From: Breviolum minutum Mf 1.05b.01
Taxonomy: Eukaryota > Sar > Dinophyceae > Suessiales > Symbiodiniaceae
Direction of reading: 5' to 3'
DNA: 64,000 nt
Assembly (NCBI GenBank): GCA_000507305.1
Contig: DF241486.1
Location: forward strand, 4,178-68,177
This document shows, piece by piece, positions 10,701 through 25,700 of the stretch; the stretch's first letter is position 1; each line of letters starts with the position of its first letter. Both the position numbers and the translations under genes were made by a program. The notes under the pieces were generated by a model, which was given only the letters and a program-made list of their open reading frames with translations, ran no database searches and was not told the origin of the DNA.

Positions 10701-13700
10701 TCTTCGTAAAATTGACCATGGTCAGATCGAAGTGACGGATCCCAATATCAAGAAACCAATCTTCCAATGTCAACCCCAAAGTGTAGAGTGAAGAAAAACC
10801 CAAACCATGTGCATTTGTCACTACTTCTACTGCATCCGGTGGCTTTAAACCTCTGTGAACATGGGAGGTAATCTCCTACAAACCCCTTGTGAAGATCTCA
10901 AACTCTTTGAAACCACCAGCTGTTTATTCGTTCAAAACCTTCACAGGAATCCGGAGTAAGGGTTTCTTCATGCTTTTTTCTCAATAGGATTTTGGTCATT
11001 TTGGAGCTTTATTCCAATGTCGTTCTGCAACAAGCTTCAACGTTCACCTCCATGGCGCCCAGAATGGTCACATCCACTTTCGACCTGTCGTCAGAGTCAA
11101 TTTTTTTGTTGATTTTTCGGTTCCAGCTGTTGATTTTCAGGGGTGTACACCTCAACTTGAAATGCTTTCAAAAAAGATGAACACCGAAAAACTGAACATC
11201 TCCACCAGTCAACCAGTTGCATACGCAAAACGCTTTGGCAGCTAAAAAACGCTAGCTAGGTGATGCCATAGAACTCATATCACTAAAACGACTATGATCA
11301 TCCAAGGAAAGATCTCCAAGAACAAAAACAGGAAGTCCTCCCACCGAAAAAATGCATTATATATTATATGTAAATATGTATGCATATATACTTACTTATA
11401 CGTATAAGATCATATTACATGCACCTATACCGTATATAAATAATGTATATCAGGTGATTTTCCTTTGAAACTTCTGCCCTTCTTCCATGGATTCATTCCT
11501 TTTCCAGGTCCCTCATGCATTTTGATGGGAAGCGTGGGCACAGGCCCACAGGGCAAACATATGTACTTGTATGTCTAGTTTTTTTTGCAGTGATTATTTT
11601 CAACTAAATATACATATTAGGCTGTCCATGTTCAAGGTGGAAAGTATTGAAGCAAACCGTGCTTTTGGAGGCTTCCTCGTCCAAGCTCATTGCATGTTGG
11701 TAACAGTGGACTGTACTGAAGTAGTACATGGCTAGCTTCAAATTGATACTCAAATAGGAGAAAGAAAAGCCAAGCAATGACTGTCAATAAACACGAATGA
11801 CCCGCATGATAATAAGGTATCTACAGTCTACAGTAGAGTCCGAACGAGTCTGCCATCTTCGAAATGATCCAAAGCTTATGACGGAAAAGCAAAGCTTCAG
11901 ACTGAACGGGCTTTTCACTATCACGGATTCCCCACCTCCACAGTCCTATTCCACCCCTTTAACAAACGGTGAATTAATATATGAATCCATAAAAGAAAGC
12001 AAAGCAAGGGATATCTTGAGGGACATCCTACACAACAACCCCACATATCAACCCGTCAAAGCGGAAGCTCCCTGGTCATGTGAAAAAATGAGCAGTGTTC
12101 CGAGCCCCTCCTCCCATTCCATTGCACTACTTTGTTCATACGGGTTCCTATCAAAGTGGGTATGCGTCACCGTTATAATCACCCTGTAACTACAAAGGTG
12201 TACTAGCATGTATCATATAACTGCTTTGTATATAGTGTGTATATATATATATACATTGTACATATGTATGAAAATAATTGAAAATATGTGTACATAGTTG
12301 TTTAGCTATATACTTCTAGCACCATTTTCTACCCCAAACAACCAGGATTTTGGCGACTGCTCCTCCATTTTTGTTCCCCTATCTCAGCTGTCGGCACCCG
12401 CGGATCATTCCAAAGGACTCCGAGGAGGAAAACAGCGAGGAGCCGGGGATCATGGTGATCGTCTCCTGGAAGGGGCAAAGCCAAAGAAATGCAACCAGAA
12501 TCGTGGTGATCAAAGACCACTTTGATGTCCCGTTGGAAGTCAGGATCAATGGTTTATAACCAACTGATCCTAACCTTTTACCAGCACTTCCAACATCCAA
12601 GCAGAATGTTTGGCATAACTTGAACATGGTGATCTTAGTCCTACACTTCGGTACAAATGGTGATTCACCAGAATTATACCATCTTTTTAGGCGGGATCCC
12701 AACGACAAAAACCTTCATTGTACCACTCTTATCCTGGCAAAGGGCCACAATAACATGTATGACATGTTGGGCTTACCCCCCAACCAAGGATGCAAATCGT
12801 GATCACGACATCCAAAAACTAACTTTCATTTGCCATGGAATGCTGCGTGTAGGGGGTAGATCCCAGTTTTGACTTACAAGTACAACCTACAAACATCAAT
12901 GAACAAAATGCTTTTGGGAGCAACCAAACAACTGATTTTTATTTTGGAGAACTGCTCCCCCCTTTGTATTTCACAGTCTGAAAAAATGATGGGGAAGGGT
13001 TTGATACCTTTAACTCCAAATCACTCCCTTCCAACCAGTTAGTAACAATGTGTATCTACACATACAACACGGATATACATACAGTCTCAAACCTTTTTCA
13101 AAATAATTTTTAGGTGGTATTTTCCCGGTAGGGGGGTCGCTTCAGAACGCCAGGAAAGTGTCGCTTCAGAAAGCTAGATCAGGGTCGCTTCAGAACGCGA
13201 TCAAGAAACGCAAGAGAAGTACTATGGTTTTTGACACAAGCTCTATCTATTGCACATGCTTCAGTGTGTCTGACGGATGTTCAGGTTGCTCTGTTGATGT
13301 TACGGGTCTTGATCGGGCACACATGTCGCATGCTACCGGCGACCTGTCTGTCAATGTGCATGCATGTTCCAAGGCACGTACTTGCAATGGTTTTTGACAC
13401 ATGAGGGGTTGGGGTGTACTGACATCGTTGAACTCGCACACATTTTTGTTGCTACGTAAGATGTGAGGTTGAAGTGGGAGTGGGGTGTAATGACATCGTT
13501 GAACTCGCACACATGGTTGATGCTGTGTAAGATGTGAGGTTGGGGTGGGAGTGGGGTGCAATGACATCGGGCAACTAACTCGCACACATGGTTGATTCTA
13601 TGTAAGATGTGGGGTTGGGGTGGGGTGTAATGACATCGTGCAACTAACTCGCACACATGTTTGATGCTATGTAAGATGTGGGGCTGGGGCGGAGGTGTAA

Positions 13701-16700
13701 TGACATCGTTGAACTCGCACACATGTTTGATCCTATGTAAGGTGCGGTGTTGGGGCGGTGGTATACTGACATCGTTGAACTCGCACACATGTTTGATGCT
13801 ACGTAAGATGTGGGTTTGGGGTTGGGGTAAGAAAAATCGAGATGGCACCCCTGCAGAAGTGCACAGGCTCGATAGACGGTATGTAGCGTTTGGGGTTGGG
13901 GTTGAAGTTCCCTTGAACGTGAATTTGGAAGTGAGCCTTGAATGGTGTTAGGGTAGTCCCCAAGCCCCACCCCTAGACCCCAAGTTCCCTTGTCCAAGCC
14001 CCCTTAATCTTAAACGTGTGTTTGGAAGTGAGCCTTGAATGGTGTTAGGGAAGTCCCCAAGCCCCACCCCTAAACCCCAAGTTCCCTTGTCCCAGCCCCC
14101 AAAACCCTAAACGTGTGTTTGGAAGTGACCCTCAAAAGGTGTTCGGAAGTGACCCGAAATGGTGGTGTTTGGAAGTGACCCAAAAGTGGTGTTTGGAAGT
14201 GACCCTGGAACCTATTTTCCCACTCAATCTGAAACTTCATCTTGATTTCTTGGTGAGTTATGGAAGCCTCTTGGAAACACCACAGAAGAAAAAAACATGG
14301 GATGTCTCAAACTCGGCATCGCCAAACATCACCAGGAAATGTTGCCGTCTGTTGGATCTGTTCAATGAATTTTTTGAGGAAACCTAAGGCCAATCCTTGA
14401 ATTCATCAGGTCGAAATCATTTTTGGCCCTGAGGGACTCATCAGTTCAATGTTCATATGGGTGTCATCTGTAGAATTCGGGTCCTACCATCGCAAGACAT
14501 GGATGTCTGAAAACAAGTTGCCATTATCTGCCATTCATGTCCATCTGACATTCATCTCAAACCAAGTTTTTCTGAAAGTTGCAATTTCCTCCCTGCATTC
14601 TTCCGAAGTGAGGAATCCTTGTATATATACATTATCATTCACCTAACATAGCTGCTACAAAAAACGCACCTTGCCGGCGTTGATGAGATCTGGATCCACC
14701 TGCGCACCAGGGAACTAAGATATCCCACCAATGGGAAGGCGGAAACTCATCTTCCCAACTGCCTCTGGATATGTTAGTTCCCAGGAAGGTCATCTATTTT
14801 GAGACTCAAACTCATGTGAAAAACACAGTAGAAGAATAGATTCGACTATTCGACCAAGCTCTTCGGGACTTCTATTTTTGTGGTCCGTTGACACTTGGTG
14901 GTGAAGCTGCCTATTCCACGAAACCCTCCAATCGAGAGTTCTACGGGGAATTTGCAAAGAATACTTCAACATAGTTGAACCACATAAACCTGACCCGCAT
15001 TTTTTTGTTGTTTATGTTACAGTAACGCTGAACAAAGAAAGCAACAATGCATTAAGTGATAGGGTAGTAGGGACGCAATCAAAACTTCTAAGACAGCCTA
15101 ATCGCCGCAGTCATGGTGAATCCTAACCTCAAACGGGAGTACATACTTCATCCCCTTCATCCATTTTCAAACCCTAATATGACGCTGATCTTGATGTTGC
15201 GCTCATCACTGCTCAAATAATTCAGAAAATCATCTCAACATTAGGTGAACGTCAAATGCCAACCTCCCCGAAGTTGCCTTTTGCTGAATTTGCCCGTTCA
15301 GTGTCATCTTTGGTTATGCGTGATGTACCTTTCATCCGGATCCCTAATTCATAGCTGTGTTGCATCATGCATTGCTTACAGAAGCCTTCTGCCCATAATC
15401 GGATGTTTCGCACATAAATAGAATCAACCATCCCACAAACAACCAAAAAAGTAGAATATGAGATCCGTTCTTTTAACACCTAAACTAACTATGGAATCCT
15501 CCAAACAAAAAGCTCACCACCAATACCTCCAAAATAAAAACGGATCCACCTCACTCTCTGGTGGATAAGGACCAATTCCAAGCAATCCATTCTCACTCTG
15601 GAGCTCGATCCGAACCTGGGCCCAGGTTAAGTTATTGGCATGACACTTTTCTCTGCGAACTTGTTGGGGACTCCATTTTTTAATGGACGCAAACAGGGAT
15701 GGTAACACACACACACAAAAGTCTTGGTCAGTTTTTTATCTGAAAAAATCCAAAGGTAAGAGAAAGTCCACAAAATAAAATGAATTTGAATAAAGTAATA
15801 AAGAGAGTGGTTTCATTCTCTTGAAGGGCAACCACCTTATTTTACTCGATTTTTCCATATTTTTCCTAGATCCTGAAGCACAAGTCAACGCCGCCTCTCG
15901 GTTGTCCCCAGTTTCACGGACAAGGCCCCCCCACACCAGGCTCCAAATAGTTACTAACGAGCCTGAGATCTGTTCGGACTCAGAAAGAAATGATTGGAAA
16001 AAGGTTTACGGTTTATGGTAATTTCTGGATATAACAACATAAGATTAGGAGCTTTTGTATACAGTAGCTTCATGTAGCTTCACATTTGTCTCAACTTTCA
16101 CATTGAAGTTGCGCAAATTCCAGGTGTCAAAAACCACAACGTCTTGCAGTCTAAGCAGTTCTCACCTCCCAGGGTGTAAACAAAAAGGCTTCAGAAAACA
16201 TCCCTTTCAGTTTCCAGGGAGCCGATCCTTCCAATCAATCCTTCAGGTGCTTCACACAAAACATCAACAAAAACCAACGCCACTCATTTTTCGGTCATTT
16301 TTGTTTGCCAAAAAGTACTATACCCTTCTGGAAATAGCATTTATATACTCCCTCCCAAATTAGGCACTTTTTTGGAATGAGTCGATGATTTTACAAATTT
16401 CCCGTGCAAGTCCGGGAAATATGTGACATCTGTTTAACCTGGAGGGGTCAAGCATCAAAACCGAGGTGCGTGGGCATGCCAATCCCCAAGTTCACGTACA
16501 TGCCGTTCGTCAGGTCTTTGGCTGCACGCCTGACAACCAGTGACAACTCGCATTTAAATCTGTGATCTTTTTTGGGCGTGTTTGGGCTATTTTGAATTGA
16601 CATGAATGAACCATAACTTGGGAAGATTGGGAGTGAATTCAAATCTATTCTTTAGCAAACAACTGACCATGTTGGAAGAATCCTTCAATTTTCACAATGT

Positions 16701-19700
16701 CAAGGTGTGAGCACTTCTCCAATGAACTTGGACGATTTAACATTTTGGAAGTCCGAGGAAACAAAATCGACTACTTTCGATGTAAGACATTGAACATCAA
16801 AGTATGTAAATCAATCATAAATAAATTCACAACATTGTAACATCTCAAATGAACAGTCTGTTTTTACAACTGGCCTCAATAGTTTGGTTCATATTCAGAA
16901 GCCTGCCAAAACTTTACTCAACCGAGGAGCATAACTTGGAAGGGAAATTTTCGCTATTTTTGGTACTCCCGGGAAGTTTAACAGCTCATCCTTGAAAAGT
17001 TACCGAGTTACCGGGACCCAAAAGGAAAGTTACCATCTTCCAACCATCATATTTACGGGGCGAGCTGTTAAACTTCGGGAGTGTATTTTTTCAATCTGAT
17101 TTTGGTTCGTATTTCGTGGGATTCTTCAATCTGCCCAAAATCTTTCAGACTAAAGAACATACAAAAACTCAACACATTTGGAAGCCCTCCTCCAACCAAC
17201 AAAAAACCAAAGGACCTTTTATCTCTCCTTCATCGGCCAATTCAATTTGGATCAATCTGGGTAGGGTCAGAAATCCTGGCATGTAAAAATCTAGTAAAGA
17301 TCTCATGAGAATCCTGTAAATCGTAAGACAAACTACCATAGTTGCAGTAAGCGAATCCCGGATTTCTTCCTTCAACCTCCATGACCTCAATGCTTCCACC
17401 AACGCTGACCTCACAATAAGTTCCCTTCGCTTGTCCACCTGAATTCCACCGGCGGTTTGCACCCCAAAAAACACCAGGAAATTTGGAGAACTTGGGATTT
17501 ATCAACTTCAAAACCCCACAAAGAGATGTGATTAGCAAAAAACTGAGGTACAAGAGTCCTACTGTTGATGGCGGAAGAAATCCGGTAAACCACCAGTTGA
17601 GGGAAAAGGTAGTGAATATCTACTCTTATCTTGGAGGGTTTCAAACACATCCCAGGTGGTATGTTGAAATCTGACAAACCAAACCTCTCACTTGCAAACT
17701 TCACTTCCTGCACCTGAAAAACACGGTGTGCCAAGCCCATCACTCTGATAATGCGCTTGCATTCTAGTAGAAAATGACGCCCAAACAGAAGATTTGGGAT
17801 TCAACTACACCATGTCATATTCAAGGACACGAATCAATCACTTGAAAATAAATTCTCCCAACAAAAAGCCAAAGGTCAAAGTGAACTTTTCATCGGTTTT
17901 TCATTCGGCAAAGGTTTTCCGTGTGCCTTGATGTCGCCACCCGTCGACACTGTGCGCTTCTCTATTCTTTTCTCGTATCCCTGGATGCGCTCCAAAGACG
18001 AGTGAAGTCTGGAATGCTGGTGGAATCCTCAGACTTGTGCAACAAATCTGTTATATTCAGGATTCAAAAGGTATATTATGGCATATTGGTACTGGAATGT
18101 ACTGATGAAGAGACATCATCGTTTCCAAAGTAGTGAATCTCGTGGAAATATACGAAAATCAAGAATCATGATGAATCTCATGAGATATCATGGAACTTGC
18201 TCAAGTCCTAGTTAGTCTAGTCCTTTGGCCCTTTAGAAAACATTACCACACCAAAGGCTTTCTCCAAAGTCACTTGATCTCAGTTTCAAGTAAATCAAAG
18301 TAAGAATCGGATCCCGGATCCAATTTGATGCCCAAATATGACCAACTCAGAACATGGTTTTGAGTCATCAAATCTGGCATCATTGGACACATGTTTTGGG
18401 CACTTTCTATGGATTTTCTGATATTTTCTCTCTAGAATTTGGACCAGCCAAGCAACGGTGTGATGCTAAGGTTTCACCTTCATGACTTGAACATGGCGGA
18501 TCAACCCGCCTGTCCCTGCACCACTCGGTGTACATAAATGCCCGGAAGGTGAATTTCCTGTCGTGAAACATGGGCGTGTTGGGTTCCAACAGACTGAAGC
18601 CTTAGGATGCTGGAGCTGGAAGCTTGAGCCGTTTTGTTTTTTTCGTAAGTCAAATCAAGAAACATCAGGAACTTGGAACAGAATCTTTTTGGAACAAAAT
18701 CCTGTATTAAGGTCCTAAGGTATATCATGGTATATCTTTAGGTACATCTTCAATATAAAGGTATACTTAAATTACTAAATATCTGTAAGCATACTTATCA
18801 AACAAATGTGATTGTTGTTGCCTGTGTCATAACTCAAACAACTAAGCGTTTGCCCAGCAGATCCGATCTCCGAACGCTCTCCTCAGGGCTCAAAGCTCCC
18901 ACCGGAACGATCTCTTCCACCTCGGCGATGCACACCTGCCGACGGTTGAGGTGGTACCGGGTGCGATGGTTTCTATCCCATAGGATCCATGTGAGTGGCA
19001 TATTTATGGCAAATGTAGGTAAATGTAGGTTAATATTTATGGTATTCATCCATTTGGTTGAATTTGTATGTTAAATGTAGGCAAATATAAATATACCATA
19101 CCTGGATCCTATGGGTATAATTCCTGAACAATTCACTGACTGAAGGTGGAAGAAATAAAAGGTCAAGCTAAGATTCATTGAGATCATCTTAAGTAGATGG
19201 CCCAACAAGATCCGACAAGGTAGGTAGTTCAATATTTCATGCATGGAAGTTGCGCCATCTACTTTGTACAGGGGAAAACCATACTTCCCACGATGTTGGC
19301 CTTGCCGGCTCGTGCACAATCAGGATTGAAATTCCTCGCGCAAATTGTCAAATTGGGATCCAGGCGAACGATCAAAAATCCGGCCAAAAAACCGTCAAAA
19401 TCATAAGTCATAAGTCTGGGTGAATCATGATAAGTTCATGATTGGTTCAAGTTAAAACCTACCTATTGGTTTATTTATGAAACATCATGTAGACACTCTA
19501 TAGAATACTTTGTCACAATATTTCACAACTAAGTATCGGCCACATCCCTATCCTTTTTAGGCTCCCAGTGGGGATGCTTCATTTTTCCAAGTCCATCATG
19601 TGGCATTCTCCTCGAAGTTCCTCGCCACACGAGGTTGCCCCGTTCATCTGCCTTGTGCGTTTTTTTTGGCCGTTTGGGTAGCTGTAACACTGTAGTTGTG

Positions 19701-22700
19701 TGGGTCTATATATGGGTTAATTAAGTTGGATCCCCAAGAACTTGAAAACACATTTTTTTTTTGGATGCAGTGTAGCACGATCCAGTGACATTCGATTACT
19801 CCTGCAACCATAGCAACCTGAAAATCCCGCAATAAATCTTTGGATTCCGGTCCCCGTTGAACACTAACTAAAAAACACTATGATATACAGAGCATTTTGG
19901 AGTTTCCTAAAACAACGAGTGGAACAATCGAAAGAACAAGTCAACAAAAAAAAACAAAGTTTGCGATACGTTTGCAGCTTTTCCGCCCAAGATTTATACC
20001 GTTAAAAACAATTTCGAGACATTTCCATTTGATGCTGCGGGCTTATTCATATGTCACCCACCGTCTCCCGTCGTTTGAAATTTCTGGCCTTCCATGCTTT
20101 GACAATTGAAAAGTCCCCTACGATGGCCTTCTCCATGATGTAGCCTGTCGACGGAAAGGATTCACATGAGGCCTAAAACCTCCTAAAACCCTTTAAGACG
20201 CTCTTCATAGTTGGATCATCCTCTATAATCAAGTTATTTGCAATCAGGAAACTACCCAGCGATTTTAGAGAATTCTGCTGCCTTCCAATGGCTCTTCTCT
20301 GAATGAAAAATGGAGCTTCCCACAGCTCCTGACAATAATAACTCCACCGAAAAATAATCTTGGCAACCTATCAGCTCTAAAGTGTGTGGATATCAGCAGA
20401 AGATATCATCAATGATATTGTATGATATTGTAGCATTATGTAATGTAACCCGTTGCTTTCAACGAAAACAGCAGTTTTGTAGCTCTGAAAAAGGAGATGC
20501 ACTGTTGAAAAAAAAATCCCATGGCCTTTACCATCGAAGTCCCTCGACTCACGTGGTTGGCTCATGATGTCCACATCTCCGGCCTGCAAACTGCAATGCC
20601 GGGAATGTTTTTTTGGGTTGGGATTTATGGGTGAAATATCACAAGTCAGTTTACATCATTCTCCTAAAAAAATCAAGAGAAGCCACCAAAAATTGTTCAA
20701 GTTTTTTTTTCCTCCTTAATATGTGATCTTGCAATTTCAGAGCCAAATTAAGCCTTAAACTGAAGCACTGGCTGGTTTCCATTCCAGGACTTGTTGGTGT
20801 CTTCTTACTGCACATCTCAAAAGCATATCGGGATGTCCATTTACCCAAGTCCATGAGTCAATTGGGGACTACATTTCTCCATGTTTGCCAAACAGAAATC
20901 AAGCATCCTTCAAAACCTCCCAAACATATAGCCGTAAAAAAAGAAAATGACCACCATGCCACCAGTCTTTTTGAAATCACCTCTGAAAGTGTGATACGCA
21001 ATAACACACCTCTAGCAACTAGTATTGTAAAGGAACAGTAAAATGTTCTACCTAGTAACTAGTGATGCTGGGATACTCTCACTTCCACACCACCAACTAT
21101 CATCGTTGAGCCTACTATGAATGGACCTCCCGGAGTATGTACGAACAAGTTCAACAACACACAACCATCGATAGAAATGAAGCAAAACTTCACATTTGTT
21201 ACCATACTTTGGCTTGACCATCTTGAACTTCAATGGATTGACAAACTAAATGGGACTTCCCAGACTATGGATTTTTGGGAAGTCCATATCCAATCATCTC
21301 TGAAAGCAACCGGTTTTTCGCCCCTGACCTTCCAGCATCACAGAATAAGTTACCAAAGCATGGAAGCTAATATCCACAAAATCTACTACATCGATGTTTC
21401 CAATGTCAGTCTAAAGCACCTATCTCTCACAAGAAGCATTTACAGCATATCTACTAGGTGTTGGTCGAACCGGAAAAGGGTACCTCCCATGTCATTGCCT
21501 TGGCACCACCAGGACCATACTTGATGACATTCTTACCTTCATGGACAGCAGTGCCATAGGCCTTGCAGCTTCAACAAGACGTCAAACGCATGCATCCAAA
21601 ATATACATTACATCCATTCATCAAAACTTCGATCAAGAAAAAGTGATGTAATCAACACCATCCAAAAGTTGGAAAACATTGGAACTCTGAACGAACTGAA
21701 AACACCATTCAAAAAAGGCGAGTAAGACTCAATGTTCACAGACTCTATGAGATTCCCTCATGAAATCCAGACTTAGCCAAAGGACAGTGCGAGTGTAGAA
21801 GGCCGGAATACCTGCACCACCTTTCCAGGAGGCCAATCCGTTCGAATGAGAAGTCGTCAGCTTTACGTGTCAATGAAAGATCTGGTTTCATGCATCATCT
21901 GCATGGCAAATCAACAATCTAAAAGGCCAGCGGATTAGCCCTACATGACGTGAATATCGTAGGACTTGTTGGTGCTCAACGACTTGTACTTCACCAAGTT
22001 AGACAGTCGAGCAATTTTTTGATTTGAATGCAACATTTGAGGCTGAAGTACAGCCAAGCTTGCTCTATTTTCGCTCAGCTCGCTGGCGAGTGGGACAGGT
22101 CTCGTTGACTTTTTTGATCATGGCATGCTCAATAACTGACGATTCAACATAAAATTCCGTCTACAAATGCTGCAAGCATTTCATGCACGAGCCAATTAGA
22201 TGTCAATTGTGTTGAAGTACAATCCAAAAATCAGGAGCATAGGGGGTCAACCTGAATTTACCAAACCAAACTACCTTTTGGGGTGACGTTGGGCAATGTG
22301 GCTATAAGTCACTGAGATTTATCCCATAGGTACAATTTCATCTGTCTTGTGGCCAAACAAGAATTAGTTCTCCCGACTGCAACCGAATCCATCTGGCAGC
22401 CTGGGAGTCATCAATATAAGAATGTTCTACGCTGACAAAACCCCACATACTTTGAAAACACCATAAATAGGGAATCAACATGGCCATAAAATCTCTGAGA
22501 TTTTGCCGGAGATTGTCTATAGAACTGGGCGAACTGTGTCTGTTGGTTGGCCTTATTTGCCCCCAAAACGCCATGAGGTTTACATTTTACATTTCATTTT
22601 CATATCTGAAATCGCACCAATTTCCATAGAATTTACTATGCAGAAACCTGACATAGCTGCGAAATCACCTCATTTTCAACAGGGAAATACACCTGCCGTG

Positions 22701-25700
22701 ATGGTATGTCATGACCTTTTCCAAGGCCGGCCTGCTCTGAGGCGTTCTGCTAAGGTGCCCTGGCGTTCAGTTTTACAGGTGCAGCGGTGTTGAATTCAAC
22801 GGTGTGTTTTCTTTGTTGGATTGGATCGTACCGAATAGCAGCAATACATGTCATGTTCCGTGTTCATTTGAGCAGTGATCAGAGTCCATACATGACATTC
22901 CATGAAATCCTGGTTGGTTCATGACGGGATCCTTATTTCATGGCGTATGAAATAATCCCTATATAACTGGATTATAACTGGGTAGTATAATCCCGTATAG
23001 AACCGAACCAACCAGGGTTTTCATCACTGCTTCCTGTAGTTTCACCCCTTGAACATCTGCCAAAGAGATGCGTGCAATTTGTGCTGTCGATTTCCCCAAA
23101 TTTGGACCTCACAACAAGATCACCCTCCAATTCATACATTCAATCTAAGACCTTCTTCATCATCTTCATCTGGATACGCATGTACAGCATCTCAGATTTC
23201 AAAATATTTCAGTGGCCTTGATACCAAACCCCAAGGTTTCACCATTCCTCACACCCCGATTCGTGGCAGCGGATTGCCTGTGGAGTCAATTCCACTTCAA
23301 GTTGTCCAGTGAGATACTGCTCCTGGCGTAATGGCTGCCCAGGTTTGGGTGCACAAATATGTACAAAACTGTTCCCCCTTTTTATGGTTAACATTTCTTG
23401 TCTTTACTGCTCTGTTGGGGGGTGAAATCTGTGAATATACAGGATCTGACATGGAGATGGAGGTTGTGGTCAGGGAAAATCTATAAGATTTAGCGAAGAG
23501 GCAGGTAGTTGGAGAGAGAATCACCAAGGGATTTACGAGTTGAGAAGGTGTTTTGGGTGACTCATAAAAAGTTGGACAGAACATCTCAACATCAAGTGAA
23601 TGTTTACAAAACGACCCTCAGCATCTATAATCTATAAGCACCTTTGATCTAGCTGGTGATATCAACCAATCTCCAAAAAACTCGGCACTGAGGTAATCTT
23701 CTCTGCTGACCAAAAGCACATCCCGCAAACCTGCCACTAAGAGAAGGTTAGCACCATTGTAGTTGCCAGTTGCCTTTTTAATGTGTTAATAACCCCGCAT
23801 TGAAAATTAGCCCCGTGTGTTTCTCGCTCCTCAAAAAGCTTGTTCTCGCCCACATACGAAGAGATCATTCGCTTGATCTGCCTGACCGAGCCAATGCACA
23901 GGTTTTGGGGATGCAAAGAGCTGATTCGCTGAGAAAAACTCCAATAAAAAACCCAGGCATTCCATTGGTTGTTTTTGCTTTTAGAATGGCTCGTATTTCG
24001 TTCTATTTAATCATACGTATATGTATGGATTGATCTACATATACCTATATCCATGTGCAACACATACTCGCATTCTATTTCTTGATTCCATTTCAAAATG
24101 CCACCTTGATTGGAGCAAAAGCCCCAAGCCAAAGTTATCGACACCGGCGTTGTTGGACACTGCCTTGGGGGAGATTGATGATGGGTGATGGTTGATTCCT
24201 GCAGAAAACTGGTGGATTCAGTGGAAGTGGAAATTTCCGGGAAAGAACAAAACGGTGTTATATAAGTTATTCAAACAACTTTCTTGGCATAGTATTAGTA
24301 GAAAGTTATATAAGTTTAGGGTTGCAATAGGACAGGGGGAAAGAGATTTGTCAGATTTGGCATGATGTTTCGCAGGAATATGCATGTATGTACGGGCAAG
24401 ACGGCCTTCAAATAGTTGGTGAATTCAAGGCAACATTTCAGCACATATCTATTTGTCGTCAAACATATTCACACATCCCCTTCATCACCACCGATTTGTG
24501 GACCTATTCAAATGATGTTGCCCTTAGACAGTCGTTTTTTCAGAACTTTTCAAGAATGGCTTCCAGTTTTCATTCAATTCAAGCCGCCACCATGAAAAGA
24601 CATTGCACTAGGTACCACATTTGTCCAATCCTAGTGGTTTATAGTGGCTGCTATGCCTTGACATCCTTGATACCTATTCCGAAATTATGGGGGTGAGATT
24701 TTGACTGGCATCCATGCTGACATCCTATCGGACATCATAAGTGACATCTTATTTGATATTCGAAGTGACAGAACTTCTGACATTCTAATTGACATTGTAT
24801 CTGGTATTTTGCCTCATAAAACATGTTCCGGAGAACGCAGTGAAAACTGGACACTAATCAAATTGAAATATTTTCCGCTCTTCCTGTTATTTCAAGCTTT
24901 CAGGAAAGTAGCCATGGTGACAGCACTCACTTGATGACTAATGATCATTCAACCAATCCGAGTGATGGACAGTGAGATCTTTCGTCCCCTGAGCCAGCAG
25001 CAAAGCAACGGAAACAAACATGTAAAATGAATGTAAAGCAATATATACATATCATACAAACACATTCAAATCAGCCAAATCTATTCTTTGCAATGATGGA
25101 CACCAACTTGTTGGACAAGTCTGCTGCCAAGTTCCTTCTTACGTATCTATATTTTTTTGTTGGCTTCATGTTGCTTCCCAAGTGTCTTTGTGTTCAGTCT
25201 TTTTTTTTTTCCCAAAGTCGGCACCTTGTGCTGCAGTGCCTCAATCAAATTTTCCGGGATGCCGCAAAGACCAAAGCCACCTGAAAAGGACGATTCTGCG
25301 ATGGATGTTGTGAAACCCGAAGGTTGCGACCAAAAGTTTGAGAAACCAAACAAACTATCTAACTGTTGTAGCTACAAAACCAGAGCTTTTGAGGATGTCT
25401 CAGCTATACAAATGTGATTTCATTCTCCAGGCTCCCTGAGAGGAATTGTAATTCATGATTTTGCTATGCTTTCTCGCATCTTCATGGAAGCTGTTTCAGT
25501 TGATTCCATTCAATTAAAAGAGATCCATTCATTCATCACAGACTTACAATTTTCATCATGGATTCACCAGAAAAGGACAACCACTTGCATCAAGGGATTC
25601 ACCAGAAAAGGACAGGTGAATCCCTTAGAGTGAACTATAAGAAAAATGTCAGCAAACCGCAAACCCATTCTTGTATGGCTGCACCCTATCCAAACTACCA

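Noticed and set aside
13400-13840. CRISPR-like array
   Set aside because: Units are contiguous 66-71 bp tandem repeats without unique spacers, in a eukaryotic intron.
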